From the NCBI RefSeq assembly GCF_032854445.1, contig NC_088295.1, positions 60,681,249 to 60,745,248 on the forward strand: a stretch of DNA of 64,000 nt. The letters run 5' to 3'. The notes beneath the pieces were generated by a model that ran no database searches, had not been told where the DNA came from, and saw nothing but the letters and a program-made list of their open reading frames with translations. The DNA comes from Liolophura sinensis (lineage: Eukaryota > Mollusca > Polyplacophora > Chitonida > Chitonidae). Positions within the stretch are counted from its first letter, which is position 1, and the number at the start of each line of letters is the position of its first letter. Below are positions 47,204 through 59,562 of this stretch, piece after piece. The position numbers were made by a program, and so were the translations under genes.

Positions 47204-47929
47204 CTGTCATAGAGCATAAAACAGTATACGTAACTAAAACATATCTACACATTACTTACGTACTGAAATATTATGTCTTCTACCAGCTAACATCGTAATT
47301 CCAAGTCAGTGGTCCAAGCGGTAGCCTTGTTTATTTTGTTTTACATATGTCCGTTTTCATAATATACATATAATTTGCCGTATCTCTTCTACATTATCCC
47401 AGATTAATTGAATCAAGTCATGATAACACTAGATCCGTTAAGATGGACACATAGTATAACAGGTGTTATGTGTTTATAAAATTTCAAAGGCTTGGAAAAT
47501 AGAAAAAGACGATGTCGAGTTCCCAATAAAATGGACGATCTTAGCTGATCATGGACTTGTTTCTCATTGTTCCTTTCTTCGTTTTGTTTTGGTTGTTTCT
47601 ATATTTGTATCCCTGATAAATTATACCCGACAATGAAGAAACACATCGAATAGTGCCACTAATACCTCAACAATCATAAGACCATAAAGGCAATATACTC
47701 TACAATGTTTTTGAAGCTCAGTAATGTCTGTAACTGCCTTGAATCTATACACTGCTAGCTTGAGCGTGCTATTGCGAATATTGTTCAAGTTCGATTCCGA
47801 GTGTTTCGTACAATAAATGCAACCTATTTACATTGTAATACCCACTATACTTGGATATATAATCCAATTATAATTGTAATTATATATATATATACGTTGT
47901 TAGATAAATTCAGTTTCACGTTGTTGCCT

Positions 47930-48660
47930 GGGTTCGACGGATTGCCGAATCGGTAGACACAGTTGTGCAAGTTCTAGTAGACAGTCTTGTCCATAGTAAA
48001 ACCGGCGCTCGGACCATTGTGTCTTCATGGTTACAATTGAAACATTTGTAAAGAAAGTTTTTCCAATGACATCAAAATTTAGCCGCAGAACTGCCACTGC
48101 AATATGGCTTAAGAAGTCTGTGCCCTGCGTCAAGCCCAGTAAACACAGAAAACATTTCCTGTCAAATACAGGATTTTCTAATCACAACAATATACTGGAC
48201 ATCACTAGTCTAGATTTACATAAATCTAACTGACCAGGTTTCGAAGATCCTTAGTCCACCATGAGAGTTCTAGCTTTAATATGCAGAAATACAGGTAATC
48301 AGACACTTAGCCCAATGTGCTAACGTGATAAGTTGTAGGGAAGGGTTCTTCTATGTATTAGAAAACAATGTTGGAATATGTCAAACACGGTACCTAAAGT
48401 TATTGTAATATTAATAGCCGTTTAAAGGACTCAACTATAACATGTACCCGAGGAATAATTATCCGTACAAACTTCAATGCGTTCATCTCTCATTTTAACC
48501 AGATGTGTACAGTGTATGCCAGAAGGGCTGAGGTTTAGTACCGGTAACCACTCCCACTGGTATATCTGTGAAAACTGCGAGTATAGCGCAAGAACTGGCT
48601 AGCTGATCAGGGATATAACTTAGAAATGTCCCAAAATCATGTAGGGTTATGTATCTTATT
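47930..48660 (+). repeat. Dispersed repeat R1, copy 2 (partial)
   Basis: It shares the TGCGTCAAGCCCAGT block, TCACTAGTCTAGATTTAC, and GAAGATCCTTAGTCCACCA with other copies. At the site where the copy at 50.9 kb carries a SINE, this copy is uninterrupted. Confidence 0.6.
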
Positions 48661-48717
48661 AGACGTTCCAGGTCAATAATCGGTCAAAATGTACCTCTTT
48701 TGTGCTTTGATTGTGAG

Positions 48718-49016
48718 TGTTTATATATCCAACGTGGCGATGTAATTCAACACGATGAATACATTCCCCCTATCCCCGGATCACACGGAGTTACACACAA
48801 TCATGAGGCAGAGCACCAGAGATTCTGAACCCTCGGCTTAGGCGGAATTATACACAGTCAAGAGGCACAGCTCAAGCAACTCTTAACGCTCTGTCCACAT
48901 TTACTTTAAGAGAAACGTACTCATTATAATTTTTTTTTAAAAATTGGATTTAAGGTGTTTTATGGAATAACCTTGACACACTAGTTCTTGCAGTAATTAC
49001 CTGTAATGTTGACTGA
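48718..49016 (+). pseudogene. Unrecognised coding module U, decayed copy 1 (N part)
   Basis: It reads CLYIQRGDVIQHDEYIPP and then meets stops; the end GVLWNNLDTLVLAVITC ..VD and TGA is again open (48954-49016). Similar words occur on the minus strand at 56915-57116, on the plus strand at 58701-58932, and faintly at 37.15 kb. I do not recognise the family. Confidence 0.45.
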
Positions 49017-49021
49017 ACTTG

Positions 49022-49220
49022 TATAGATTTAAAGCACAGAGATTTAAACCAGAGAAGCAACAACAGTGAAATACGGTCTCTTTCACCCATTCACCTAGAA
49101 CACACTTTGGGTCTTTTCAACATCACTGAAATCTGTTGATATCTTCTTTTTGCATGATTCCGTCATGATTCCATCGTATTTTCGTACTTTATATATTTTC
49201 TTAGTTTTTTCCAGTTTCTG
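49022..49220 (+). repeat. Direct repeat, copy 1 of a near-identical 190-200 bp pair
   Basis: Nearly identical to 50298-50486, from TATAGAYTTAAAGCACAG to TTTTCCAGTTTCTG. A diverged relative is at 57.19-57.3 kb. Here it separates two parts of module U. Confidence 0.9.
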
Positions 49221-49261
49221 AACTTGTCACTCAACACGCAGGATCTAACAAATGCTACAAG

Positions 49262-49549
49262 GTGAGATATGTACACCTCATATGCAGGACCCTTCGGTAT
49301 ATTTCTGTCCAAGTAAGGATAATTTACTGTGTCAGAATTGAAACTATACCTCATGTCACAAAGTATGCGAGAGAGGAAACCGGACTTGGAACACCCTTTA
49401 CGGACTATGAATGGTATAGCAATGTCGGACTTGACGCTTATATTTGTACATATATACGTCTAGATAAGGTGTGCCATTTGGTGAGTCTGAAGTTTTGTTT
49501 AAATCCAGTGAAGGTGGGGAAATATCTTAATATACCGATTAGTAAATGA
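49262..49549 (+). pseudogene. Module U, second part, copy 1
   Basis: An open frame of 95 codons including VRIIYCVRIETIPHV, EETGLGTPFTDYEWYSN and VGLDAYICTYIRLD. The minus strand at about 56,880-56,740 reads VRVIYIVKLESIPLV in the same alignment, with mainly third-position or conservative changes. This is good evidence that the ancestor was coding. No start or complete gene is visible. Confidence 0.4.
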
Positions 49550-49584
49550 GAAAGATCGGGGCTGGTGAAGATTTCTCCATACAG

Positions 49585-49790
49585 TGGTATTCATTTGACA
49601 ACAGGTATAGATCGGCCAAAGGGGTAGGGTGGGGGTGGGGGGTATAGTTTGTACCCATTGGAATACATTGTTGGTATATGGTTTCCCCGAATTTTACATA
49701 GATGTTGTTAGTGAGAAATTCAAGGAACGTGGTAACATCCCACGAATGGTAACCCTTGATGTAGTTGAACTGAAGAAGGCTTTGTTGCTT
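49585..49790 (+). pseudogene. Module U, third part, copy 1 (broken)
   Basis: Pieces in different frames: SPYSGIHLTTGIDRPKG, then a G-rich run, then THWNTLLVYGFPEFYIDV and EKFKERGNIPRM. They match 58971-59179, which is intact across the same stretch. Confidence 0.45.
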
Positions 49791-50297
49791 TCGATGTTAA
49801 TGTAACAGTGACCAGTTTTATTAGATACCGATACAATTAGTGCTGAAATTCTATCAACTAAATTTGTAAGAGGAATTCTAGTATAGAGAATAGGCAGTCT
49901 AGTCCGCGGTGGTGCAAGCGGTGGTACCGTTGTCTCATCATTAGTACATCTAGCATTTTTGCAATGAGAGTTTCCCCAATAAAATCAGAATTCAGCAGAA
50001 GAAGCGTTAACCGCTACAATGTGGCTTTAGAAGTGCACACAGGAAATCACGACCAAACTGGATTGAAAGATTCAAGTTGCTTTATTTTCTTCGAAAACAT
50101 ATCAAGATACAAATGAGCTATGCACATTCTCCCCTGTCATGATGATTCAGATCTTCTGAGAATGTCGTCGATACGTCAATCTATTAGCGTCGATGGAAAT
50201 GTCATGTGGCAATGTTTTGAGCGTGCCATGTAGCCATTGTTTACCGCTGGAATATTAAAAATCGAATTCGATTAAAATCAAATTGTTACAATATAAA

Positions 50298-50486
50298 TAT
50301 AGACTTAAAGCACAGAGATTTAAACCAGAGAAGCAACAACAGTGAAATACGGTATCTTTCACCCATTCACCTAGAACACACTTTGGGTCTTTTCAACATC
50401 ACTGAAATCTGTTGATATCTTCGTTTTGCATGATTCCGTCGTATTTTCGTACTTTATATATTTTCTTAGTTCTTTTCCAGTTTCTG
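50298..50486 (+). repeat. Direct repeat, copy 2 of a near-identical 190-200 bp pair
   Basis: See 49022-49220. It differs by a 10-bp deletion (one fewer ATGATTCC motif) and a few substitutions. Confidence 0.9.
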
Positions 50487-50639
50487 TTAAACGTGGTTAT
50501 TTTGGAATTGGACTTGCGACTATCCACCTAGAATGTTCGTCTTGGTTGACGACTGGTACACGAATATCTGTTTCGAGGGATAGACTCTTGTTAGTTTGTA
50601 TTTACTTCAGCTAGTTTTATTCTAACTGTTCACGTATAT

Positions 50640-52450
50640 ACCTAACACAGGAAAGTACTCGTCCTGCAGCACCAAGGCCACACCGGATATAGGTAGAACA
50701 CATTTTAGTGGAGACAGAATTTATTAGACATCACAAGTCTAGATTTACTTAAAATATATGATGTCATCACATTTAACATACAATGAAAAAAAAATAATGC
50801 AAAGGGACCAGGTCTCGGAGATCCTTAGTCCACCAGCAGAATCCTAATTTATGCGACGATACAAGAAGCCCGACACTCAGCCCAGTGTCCTATTGTGGCA
50901 GGTTATAGATGAAAAGGAGGTCTCCTTGGCCGAGAGGTTAGCAAGCCAGTGCAGCGTAATAACCCAGGAGCCTGTCACCAATGTGATCGCTGTGAGTTCA
51001 AGACCAGCTCAAGTTGGCTTCCTCTCCGGCCGAATGTGGGAAGGTTTCTGGCAACCTGCGGATGGTCAGGGTTTCTCCGGTTTTCTCCAACCGTAATGCT
51101 TGCCGCCGTCGTACAAGTGAAATATTCTTGAGTGCAGCGTAAAACACTAATCAATTAATTAAATAAATATAGGAGAAAGGTGTAAAAGGTTACAAAACGA
51201 TGTTGGAATACGTCAAACACGGCACTTGTACTTATTGTAATCATCACCACCGTTTAAAGAACTTTTGATATTTGAGGATGTTTTATCTACATCTATAACA
51301 TGTACCCGATGAATAGTTATCTGATCGAACTCTGCTCACGTGACATTTTGTCTAGATGTGTACATTTTAGGTCAAAAGGATGGATGTCTAATTTCCGCTG
51401 GCACTGAAACATCTGTGAGAACTGCGAGCATATCCCAAGCACTGAAGGACTGATCACTGGTAGATCTTAAAAACGTCCACAAAGTATGCACAAATATAGA
51501 TCATATTAAACAATAGGCAAATTCTTTCATATTCCAATAATGTTTTAAGGAACCAATGAAGAATTCTGTAACTATGTCGAGTATATAACACAGGTATGCC
51601 CGAAATTTCTAATGAATGACAGCCGTCCTTCGTTACAAACGGACTGGTTTGTAAAGAAAATCAACACAACACAAAAAAACTGGTTTTGTAAAGACTGGTT
51701 TGTAAAGAAAATCAACACAAATACTGAATTCTTGGCCTTGGAAGTAGGCCTACATGTGTATCTCAAACTGAGGAACTCACGACTTTTTAGCTACACCGCT
51801 GTGACAACAAGTAGATTTTTAGTCTCACTTCACCCAGTATTTTCATCTGTTTCGATGTACTTATTGCAACTTTCCGGAATTCCAAATATAATGAGACACA
51901 ATTCTGGATGTTGTCTGAGAGAATATAAATTAGTAATATAGCAATATCATAAAAATTTTTGCTTTGTCCGTCTCCGCTCCATGGGCTATAACTCAGTATT
52001 ATTTTTGTATCACTGAGTTATCTTCCCTTAGACAACACGAAAACGGTGCTTCGTCTTTCTTCTTCAATAAGCCAAAGCTTTGCATCCTTTTTCATTCAGA
52101 GACGTTCCAGCAGTGGTGTAAAGGCACTGTGCCTTACAAAGAGTCTCCGCTAGGCGTGGGTATATTTCTCTGTGGAATTAGTTGCATACATGGAGTGTTC
52201 ATGTAAAACCGGAACAATCAATCTCTGTCAATCCACTGTACCAGTGGTGGAGAACACCGGGGTGACTGGAGTAAACCACCGACCTTCGACAGCTACCTGG
52301 TCAGCCTTCTGATTCAAGGTAGAAGACAAAACAACGAAAGAAGGAATACATTTACAGACTTACGCTCAAAGAATAGCATATGGAAATTAAAAAGGGACGC
52401 ACAACTGTAATAAAATAATAGCTTTATTATTTCTTGTATTGGCAAAGACA
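50640..52450 (+). repeat. Dispersed repeat R1, copy 3, interrupted by a SINE
   Basis: A long copy with a TACTCGTCCT block, TCTAGATTTACTTAAA, GATCCTTAGTCCACCAGCAG and AGTAAACCACCGACCTTCGA. The SINE at 50919-51170 is inserted between GTTATAGATGAAAAG and ATAGGAGAAAGG. The region around 49.9-50.28 kb also belongs to the family (compare 47.94-48.13 and 40.27 kb). Confidence 0.7.
50919..51170 (+). mobile_element. Near full-length SINE
   Basis: Plus-orientation copy: head GGTCTCCTTGGCCGAGAGGT, box B-like GTGAGTTCAAGACC, the GGCTTCCTCTCCGGCC core, and the tail AAATATTCTTGAGTGCAGCG with AATTAATTAAATAAATA. Flanks (TATAGATGAAAAGG / TATAGGAGAAAGG) look like a diverged target-site duplication. It is older than the copy at 34727. 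Confidence 0.9.
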
Positions 52451-52699
52451 AAGCGTAAATGGCTGAGAAGAGAGACATAAGCTCACTCACTGGTGTGCAT
52501 AGAAAAACACAACTGATACATGCCGGTACCTTTTTTTCTGATTATATACGTTATCATGAATATTTACATTTTAAAATTTATTCAAACACTTGTTTTCTCA
52601 ACATTCTTCTACACTTGGTTAACCAAATCGCTCACTTGAAATGTACTTAGGAGTGATCTCCCCTTGGTTACAAATTAATGCGATCAATTCAGTTACTCA

Positions 52700-54110
52700 T
52701 ACACTACAGGCCTATACGCCTAAAAGTAGCCATGTACTCGTCCTTTAGCGCCATGGACCAAGCAGAATTAGATATAAAAAAATTATGGCACGTCATTAGT
52801 CTAGAAATACTCAAACTGCTGTGATTTCATCACATTTGACGCACCACCATAACCAACGATGTAAAAGCCAGGTTTCGGGTACGCTCATCCCACCAGCAGA
52901 TTCCTAGTTTATACAAAAAAGCCCGACATAGTGTGCTATCGTGGCAAATTATAGGGATGAGTCTAACAGAGTATCTATAGTTATTGTGATCATACTCAAG
53001 GCTTAAATGACAAAGTATATTTTAGGACATATTTTGTTCATTCATAACATGTTTCGTCACATTTTAACCAGATGTGTACATGCTATGTGAAATGTTTAGT
53101 GGCGCTAGAATGTCTGTGAAAACTTTCAGTATATCTGTGTGTATTTATATTCCTAGAATGTAAATAAAGAACCATTGGAGAAATTTGTAATTTTGTTAAA
53201 TACAACACAGGTATGTCCAGATGTTCTGTTGAATCACAGTAGTCCTTGGCGCCACACTGACTGGGATGATCAGTGACCGGGGTGAGATTGTTGTGTTGAC
53301 AAGATGAATCCTAGACGTGCACTAAAGACTTATTTCACAAACAAGGAAAGAACAAGTGACATCATCAGCAGAGACTACATCAACATAAATACTGAAATCT
53401 GGACGCTGAAAGAACAACATATGTATTTTGAGCCCAACAACTCCCGACTTATGGACCTACATAGCTATAACAACCAGTAAGTTGTCGACCCACTCGACCT
53501 CACTCGACCCAGTATTTTCACTCGTCTCGAATGCAAGTAATTGTTTCAAATGTGAGAAATTTAAAATATTCTGGATGTTCGGGAAGTTAATCAGAGATAC
53601 AGCAATTAGCTCAGTCTTCTTTCTAAAGCTCTATTGGCAATAACTCAATATTATTTAAACAACAAATCTCTAGAGCACACCTTTCTATCCGTTCCTTTCC
53701 AGAGAAGTTCCGGCAGTACTTCATGGCACTGAACAGTCCAATAATTCGGTTTACATACATAAATGTTGCAAAGAGTAACAGCGAGGGGAGTGTATATTTC
53801 TTTGTGCAGTTAACTACCAACATGGATCGTTCATATAATTCCGGAACAAGACATCTCAATAACCCATTGTATTACAGATGCAGGTTTGATGTTTATGGGT
53901 GGGGAACACCCAGGTCCTTGGGGTAAAGTACCTGACAAGCCTCCGGATTCAGCAACGTAATTGAAACACTGATAGATGGGATACACTAGTCTGGTAAAAC
54001 GCGACGAATAGTCTATGAAAATTAAAAAAGGACACATAATTAAACTGAAAATAAAGGCTTTCTACGCTCTTCAAAAATGTCCAAGTACTACACTCTTAAA
54101 TTTGGCTGAC
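52700..54110 (+). repeat. Dispersed repeat R1, copy 4; left part of the second segmental unit
   Basis: Same block order as copies 1 and 3 (GTACTCGTCCTTTAGCGCCA, TTAGTCTAGAAATACTCAAA, CACAGGTATGTCC, and the final TACCTGACAAGCCTCC block). It is followed by the same sequence that follows copy 1. Confidence 0.7.
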
Positions 54111-54506
54111 TACCGGGATATACGCTCACTCACTTGTAAGAAAATACAATTGCCACAAATCTTTTTTCTGATTATACACGTTATAATATATATGTACATA
54201 TTAATACTTAAACATTATTTTCTGTACTGAACAATGACATTATGCTGTAAATTAGTCTGAATCAAATATTCCGGAAATCCAACAATACTGCATAGCGCAA
54301 ATAAGACCAGTGAGGTTGAGTTTTGTTTAAGACCACTACGTCTTCCTTTTCGCACCTCGCAAAGAGAAAGGTTTATGTTAGGATTTGTTGGACTTAGGCT
54401 TGTATAGGCCCAGTTACATGTATTCCTAAATCACGAGTGGCAAAAATTCAAGGAAAAGGAAAACGATACAGCAGACCCCAAAAGGAAGACAGGCTTTCCG
54501 TTATCA

Positions 54507-54632
54507 CTAGGTTTTGACAATGTGTACAAAATGAATGAATAACCGGGGCTTTACGCTCGTCCACAATACTTCAGTCATATAAATCTGATTGTATTTTCCC
54601 CTCTGGTCTTCATTTACTGGAACAGGTGACAA
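54507..54632 (-). CDS. Possible exon remnant, related to 42.2 kb
   Basis: On the minus strand after CACCTGTTCCAG an open frame reads NEDQRGKYNQIYMTEV and runs on to a stop. The position and acceptor match the frame at 42125-42216. Uncertain as an exon. Confidence 0.2.
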   Translation of the reverse strand: MSPVPVNEDQRGKYNQIYMTEVLWTSVKPRLFIHFVHIVKT

Positions 54633-54829
54633 AAGTATTGATATTAAAAGAATTGTGAAAGCACACATATTTTTAAATTGTTTTCTGAGCGTTAAAGGCA
54701 TCCCTGTTCAGTTTAGTATTTCACCAATAATCTTTGATTGCAGACAACACCTTACGAAATGTGCCATTGTTGTCTACATATATTTATTTTTATATATAAC
54801 TAACACCTCAAATGCAGAGTTCATATAGA

Positions 54830-56150
54830 TCATTTTCAAAGACAGTCCAATGTGTTATTCTGTTTGAAAGCTAATTGTTATTTAAAAATATCAAGACACC
54901 ATAATTAAAGGATATATAAAACCTAAATAGAAAAAATATATTGTATATCAAAACATTAGGGGTGATATCTGCGGAAAATAAAAAGTATCTTATAATATTA
55001 TAAAGTGCATATTTAATTGACATGTAAATGTGTGCAAATATCAGCACAACATAGCTTGTCTCCAAATAGATTATACATTATTACTTTTAAAAGTTTAAAA
55101 TTGTCACTTATAAAAGCTATATAATATGGTAGAATACATCTAGTAAGTACATGTGCTTCAAGGTTTTGACTACATTCGGGGTGCAATTAACATACCCGAT
55201 TGTAACCTGTTTATTATGATATACGTGTATGCATGTGTTAACATAACTTCTCAAACATCTCATGTTGTGTATACACACAAAATAAACACATTTTAAAAAC
55301 AATCAATGAATAACTGCAAAGGTAAAACAGCTGCAATTCAAGGAAGAATACACAATTCATTGCAGTTTACAGTGAAATATGTTAGAGTAATAGACACAGA
55401 CTTAGTAGGAATACAAACTTATAAGGTTTTGTACACGTCTCCTGCGTAATTTTGTTCAATACATATATGTATATAACTAACACATCAAATGCACAGTTTA
55501 TATAGATCATTTTCTGAAATAGTTCAATGAATACAATGCTATTGTATTTGGAAGCTAATTATTATTTAAAAATATCAAGACACCACAATTAAAGAACATA
55601 TAAAACCTAAATAGAAAAAATATATTATATATCAAAACATTAAGGGTGATAACTGCGGAAAACAAAAAGTATCTTATAATATTATAAAGTACATATTTAA
55701 TTGACCTTTAAATGTGTGTAAATATCAGCACAACATAGCTTGTCTCCAAATAGATTATACATTATTACTTTTAAAAGTTTAAAATTGTCACTTATAAAAG
55801 GTATATAACATGATATAATAAATCTAGTACGTAAATGTGCCTTAAGGCTTGAGTTTGTTAGAACTACATTCGGGGTGCAATTAAAATACCCGATTGTAAC
55901 CTGTTTAGTATGATATACGTGTATGCATGTGCATGTGTTGTGCATACACACAAAATAAACACATTTTAAAAATAATCAATGAATAACTGCAAAGTAAAAC
56001 AGCTGCAATTCAAGGAAGAATACACAATTCATTGCAGTTTACAGTGAAATATGTTAGAGTAATAGACACACAGACTTAGTAGGAATACAAGCTTATAAGG
56101 TTTTGTGCACGTCTCCGGCGTAATTTTGTTCAAAATTCTAAAATACATCT
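54830..56150. repeat. Tandem pair of about 0.67-kb units
   Basis: 54,830-55,470 and 55,500-56,150 are close copies (AATATCAAGACACCAYAATT, CATTCGGGGTGCAATTAA, CAATGAATAACTGCAAAG). They correspond to the tandem region at 42.4-44.6 kb in the other segmental unit. Confidence 0.9.
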
Positions 56151-56699
56151 AAGAGAGATCAATTTCGAATGGTATGCGTCCGCTACGCTAGACCCTCATA
56201 CTCAGCAAGACGTAAACGATCAAGTTATTTTGAAAGTAGCAGGGGTTAAACTCTATTTTCATATAAGGAAGCTAAAACCCTGTCGTGCTTGAGAGACACG
56301 GCTTTGTTAAACTCTAGTGCAAGTATGGCGATATATACGCTCTCACAAAACCTTCTGGAACAAACTATCCGATCACGTATTCGATCTCCACACGAAGTTT
56401 ACATGTTATCAAGGAATGACCGCATTGACACAGTTTGTTTCACTCATGGCAATTCTTAGCAATGGAAAAAGACAATGAAAAAACTATATACTGTTAACGC
56501 GTGGCGACTGAGCGATCCAATCAGAAATATCGTTGCCTGGAATACAGCAAGCCGCTCTATGGAATACCGCACGTCCATTGGTTAACTACGTCAGGGTATA
56601 AGATCACTAGCACCTGTTCTCATATGAATACGACTACATGTAGGAACTAAGGAGTAATTCTCACCAGAATCGATTTTTCTCATTAACTAACGGCATATT

Positions 56700-57116
56700 G
56701 ATGATCTGCTAGCTTTAAGACTCGATATACAGCAAAGAGGAAAGATACAGATTCCCCAGATGGTACATCTTATTCCGACCAACGACAAGAGGGATACTTT
56801 CAAGTTTGACAATGTAAATTACCCTTACCAGCAATATATCGACGGGTCTTTCATATGGCGTGTACATATCTCGCCTAGTGTCATTTATTAGATGCTGTTA
56901 GTTGTGTGACAATTTCAATCAACGTAACAAGTTATAACAGGAAAAACTTGTGTGTCAAGGTTATTCCATAAAATGCCTTCACTCTAAGTTTCTTAGATTT
57001 TACAATGAGTATAATTCTGGCTCTGTTTCAAGATTACGTCTAATTCCTCTTAAACGGAGCCTCGGCGCTGTATATTCATCGAGTTGAATAAGATTGCCAC
57101 GTTGGATATATGAACA
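56700..57116 (-). pseudogene. Module U, decayed inverted copy 2
   Basis: Reading the minus strand from 57116: CSYIQRGNLIQLDEYTAP, a stop, then GILWNNLDTQVFPVITC with VD and TGA at 56917-56915, then from about 56,880 YERPVDILLVRVIYIVK and LESIPLV. The order matches 48.7-49.5 kb. Frame breaks mark it as dead. Confidence 0.45.
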
Positions 57117-57189
57117 GTTGCAATCAAAGCGCAACTGAGACACTTGCTATGAACAACTTCTATTAGGTTATAGCATTCAATACTGATTT

Positions 57190-58100
57190 CACTCAGTCAC
57201 CCAGCACATACCTGGAGTCTCTCCAACATCACTGAAAACTGATGACTGCTTCTCTTTGCATGATTCCTGTCTTGTGTATAAGTATATCGCTCCATTATAT
57301 ACTTTCTTAGTTGTTTGGTGATTTGTGTTAAACGCCATTTTGGGAATTGGCCTTGCTTGTATTGGTTGGCGGTTAGCATACGAATACTTGTTCGGACGCA
57401 TGGGTTATATTGTTTAAATGTTTACTTAAATCTTTTCTCTTTTTATGACAAAAAAGAGAATAGAAAACAAGTTCCGCTAACGCGAAGGAAATACCCATTT
57501 AGGAAATACATGTATGACTTCAAGCATCAAAATTTCATTGTTTGACCTTGGTTGGGGCCGGCGCCCCAATTAACTTTTTTCTTCTTTTTTTTTTAATGGC
57601 CTCCAAAAATAGTTTTAAGTTACATGCCTACTTCGCGGTTTCGAAAGTTGGTTGTATTAAGATTGCTACTGTATAAGCATTTACATGAACAGTTAGAATA
57701 AAACACTAACTGAAGTAAATTGACAACAGGTCGTGATCACCTGTTACGTGTGACCATTTGCCAGGTATCACACTGTCATCGCTGCTCTAGTTTTTCTCCA
57801 ATACATATTTTATGCTGTACGTCTTAATTATATTTTATTCCTGCTTAAAGCAGGATTCTGCTAGTGGACTAAGCATCCCCGAGGCCTGCTCCCTTTGCAC
57901 TGTTTTAATGTTATTTTTTGTTAAATGTGATGACAATACAACATTTTGAGTAACTTTAGACCAGTGACGTTTAATATATTGCAATTAACATCACTCTATA
58001 TTTTTTGTGCTTGGGGCGTGTAATTCGCTATTGTTTACGCATGTACATTCACAGTTGGAATAAAATCCTAACTTAGGTAAGTTGACAAATGGCCGTATTA
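57190..58100. repeat. Composite repeat block including inverted R1 sequence
   Basis: 57,190-57,340 resembles the 49.1 and 50.35 kb direct repeats (CATCACTGAAAACTGATGAC). 57,840-58,010 is R1 in inverted orientation (GGACTAAGCATCCCCGAGGC, TTAAATGTGATGACAAT). A related block in the same order is at 30.97-31.39 kb. Confidence 0.55.
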
Positions 58101-58149
58101 ATTATAATGAATATAATTTCAATGTTAATGGACAATAAATTACGTACAA

Positions 58150-58450
58150 TATAAGGGAATTTTGGGCGCTTGTGTTACAGCTTAGGGCAAGGCTTACTTC
58201 AGAGTAATTTACAGGCAAAAGTGAGTATAGGGATAGGCTACTATATTCCGAATCTAATGACATCGCTTTCAGTAGTACATACTTTGTTGTCAACTTACTA
58301 CATGGCCTTAAGTCGTCTAGTTAACAAGTTTGTCCTACCAATTAATGGTTCACAAAGTGGCAGGGAAAGAAGAGAAGATAACCCATTGATACACATATCT
58401 GCATAAAGCCGTGTTCACAAGGCGCAATGTGCCGTATTGACTAGATGAAT
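58150..58450. repeat. Counterpart of 44.65-45.0 kb with MITE left end
   Basis: CAAGTTTGTCCTACCAATTA parallels CAAATTCATCCTACCAATTA at 44.82 kb. Both continue to TGCATAAAGCCG, the MITE left end. The MITE right end is not present here. Confidence 0.75.
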
Positions 58451-58700
58451 TCGACAAACGGATAAATCTATGCGTCCATGCTGACGTATACCAGCCGTCA
58501 ACCAATAATCACAAGGCAACCAACTACCAAAGAAAGTATATAAGATACGAAAATAGGAAGGAATCATACACGGGTAAGCAGTCGACAGTTCGACGCAGGA
58601 AAGGCGCAAGGCATGCTCCAGGCGACCAAGTGAAATCAGCACTCGCACCATCAAAGTTGACGACAATAAAATATGTATTTTAGTTGCCGCTTAATTGCAG

Positions 58701-58932
58701 CTGTTCATATATCCAAAGCTGCGATCCAGTTCAACACGACGAATACACAGACCCAGTACCGGACAAAGCCGTATTAGACACTATCATAAAGCAGCGCGCC
58801 GGAAACGCCAGACGCTATGTCCAAATTTACTTACAAGAGGATTATACTCACCTAAGAACCTGGAGTGAAGGCGTCCTGTGGAACAACCCTGACACTCCAG
58901 TTTTCACAGCATTAACCTGTGACGTTGATTGA
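58701..58932 (+). CDS. Module U, most intact copy (N part)
   Basis: Following TTAATTGCAG at 58691-58700, a frame of about 77 codons stays open to TGA (58930-58932): CSYIQSCDPVQHDEYTDP, RRYVQIYLQEDYTHLRTW, then EGVLWNNPDTPVFTALTC and VD before the stop. The ending is shared with the copies ending at 49016 and 56915. It is hydrophilic, with no membrane segment. The family is unknown to me; it could be an exon of a host gene or part of an old mobile element. Confidence 0.4.
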
Positions 58933-58970
58933 AATTGATATGTGGACTGTTTAAACCCAGCAGATCGTGA

Positions 58971-59179
58971 ATGAGAAAGATCGGACCCGGTGAGGAGCAC
59001 TCCCTAATAGTTTCTGCATATAGTTGTATTCATACAAGAACAGGTATAGGTCAGCCAAGAAGGTACCCAGTTGGTACCCAATGGAATACCTACACACTGT
59101 TAGTACATGGTTTCCCTGAATTTCTCATAGATATTAATGAGAAACTCAAGCAATTTGCTGAACAACGAAACATCCCATG
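58971..59179 (+). CDS. Module U, third part, intact copy
   Basis: An open frame of 69 codons: VSAYSCIHTRTGIGQPR, RYPVGTQWNTYTLLVHG, FPEFLIDINEKLKQFAEQ, ending RNIP and TGA. The broken copy at 49585-49790 matches in the same frame over two separate pieces, which points to former coding constraint. Its relation to 58701-58932 (separate gene, or exon joined by splicing) is unresolved. Function unknown. Confidence 0.4.
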
Positions 59180-59562
59180 AATGGTAACCCTTGTATGCAG
59201 TGGAACTGAAGGCTTTGTTGTAGTTACTGTAGAGGTGACCAATTCTATTAAACACGAATACATTTAGTGATGAAATTCTATCAATTAAATCGGTGTGAAG
59301 AATTGTAGTATAGAGTAGAGAAGTCCCAAGCGGAGATGTACAGATGACTGTACTTCTTGCAGTACCTTCTTTATGCATTTTTCGAATCCAGAAAAAAGGG
59401 GATTTTTTTTCGAGTCATTTATCCAATATAACAAAAGCATGATATAGTGCATCTCATCATTTCATCTTACCTTGTGGACGCGCCTAAAGTATATGAAACT
59501 GTTGCGTTCCAAACTAAAGGCGTTCCGCTCGTTGACTGAGGAGGAATGGGGTTGTGCTTTGA

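Noticed and set aside
56510-56570. CCAATCAGA as a promoter CCAAT box
   Set aside because: No supported first exon downstream on either strand; a single motif is not enough.
58495-58545. CCAAT-like and TATATAAG strings as a promoter
   Set aside because: Spacing is plausible, but such strings are frequent in this AT-rich sequence and no clear gene start follows.
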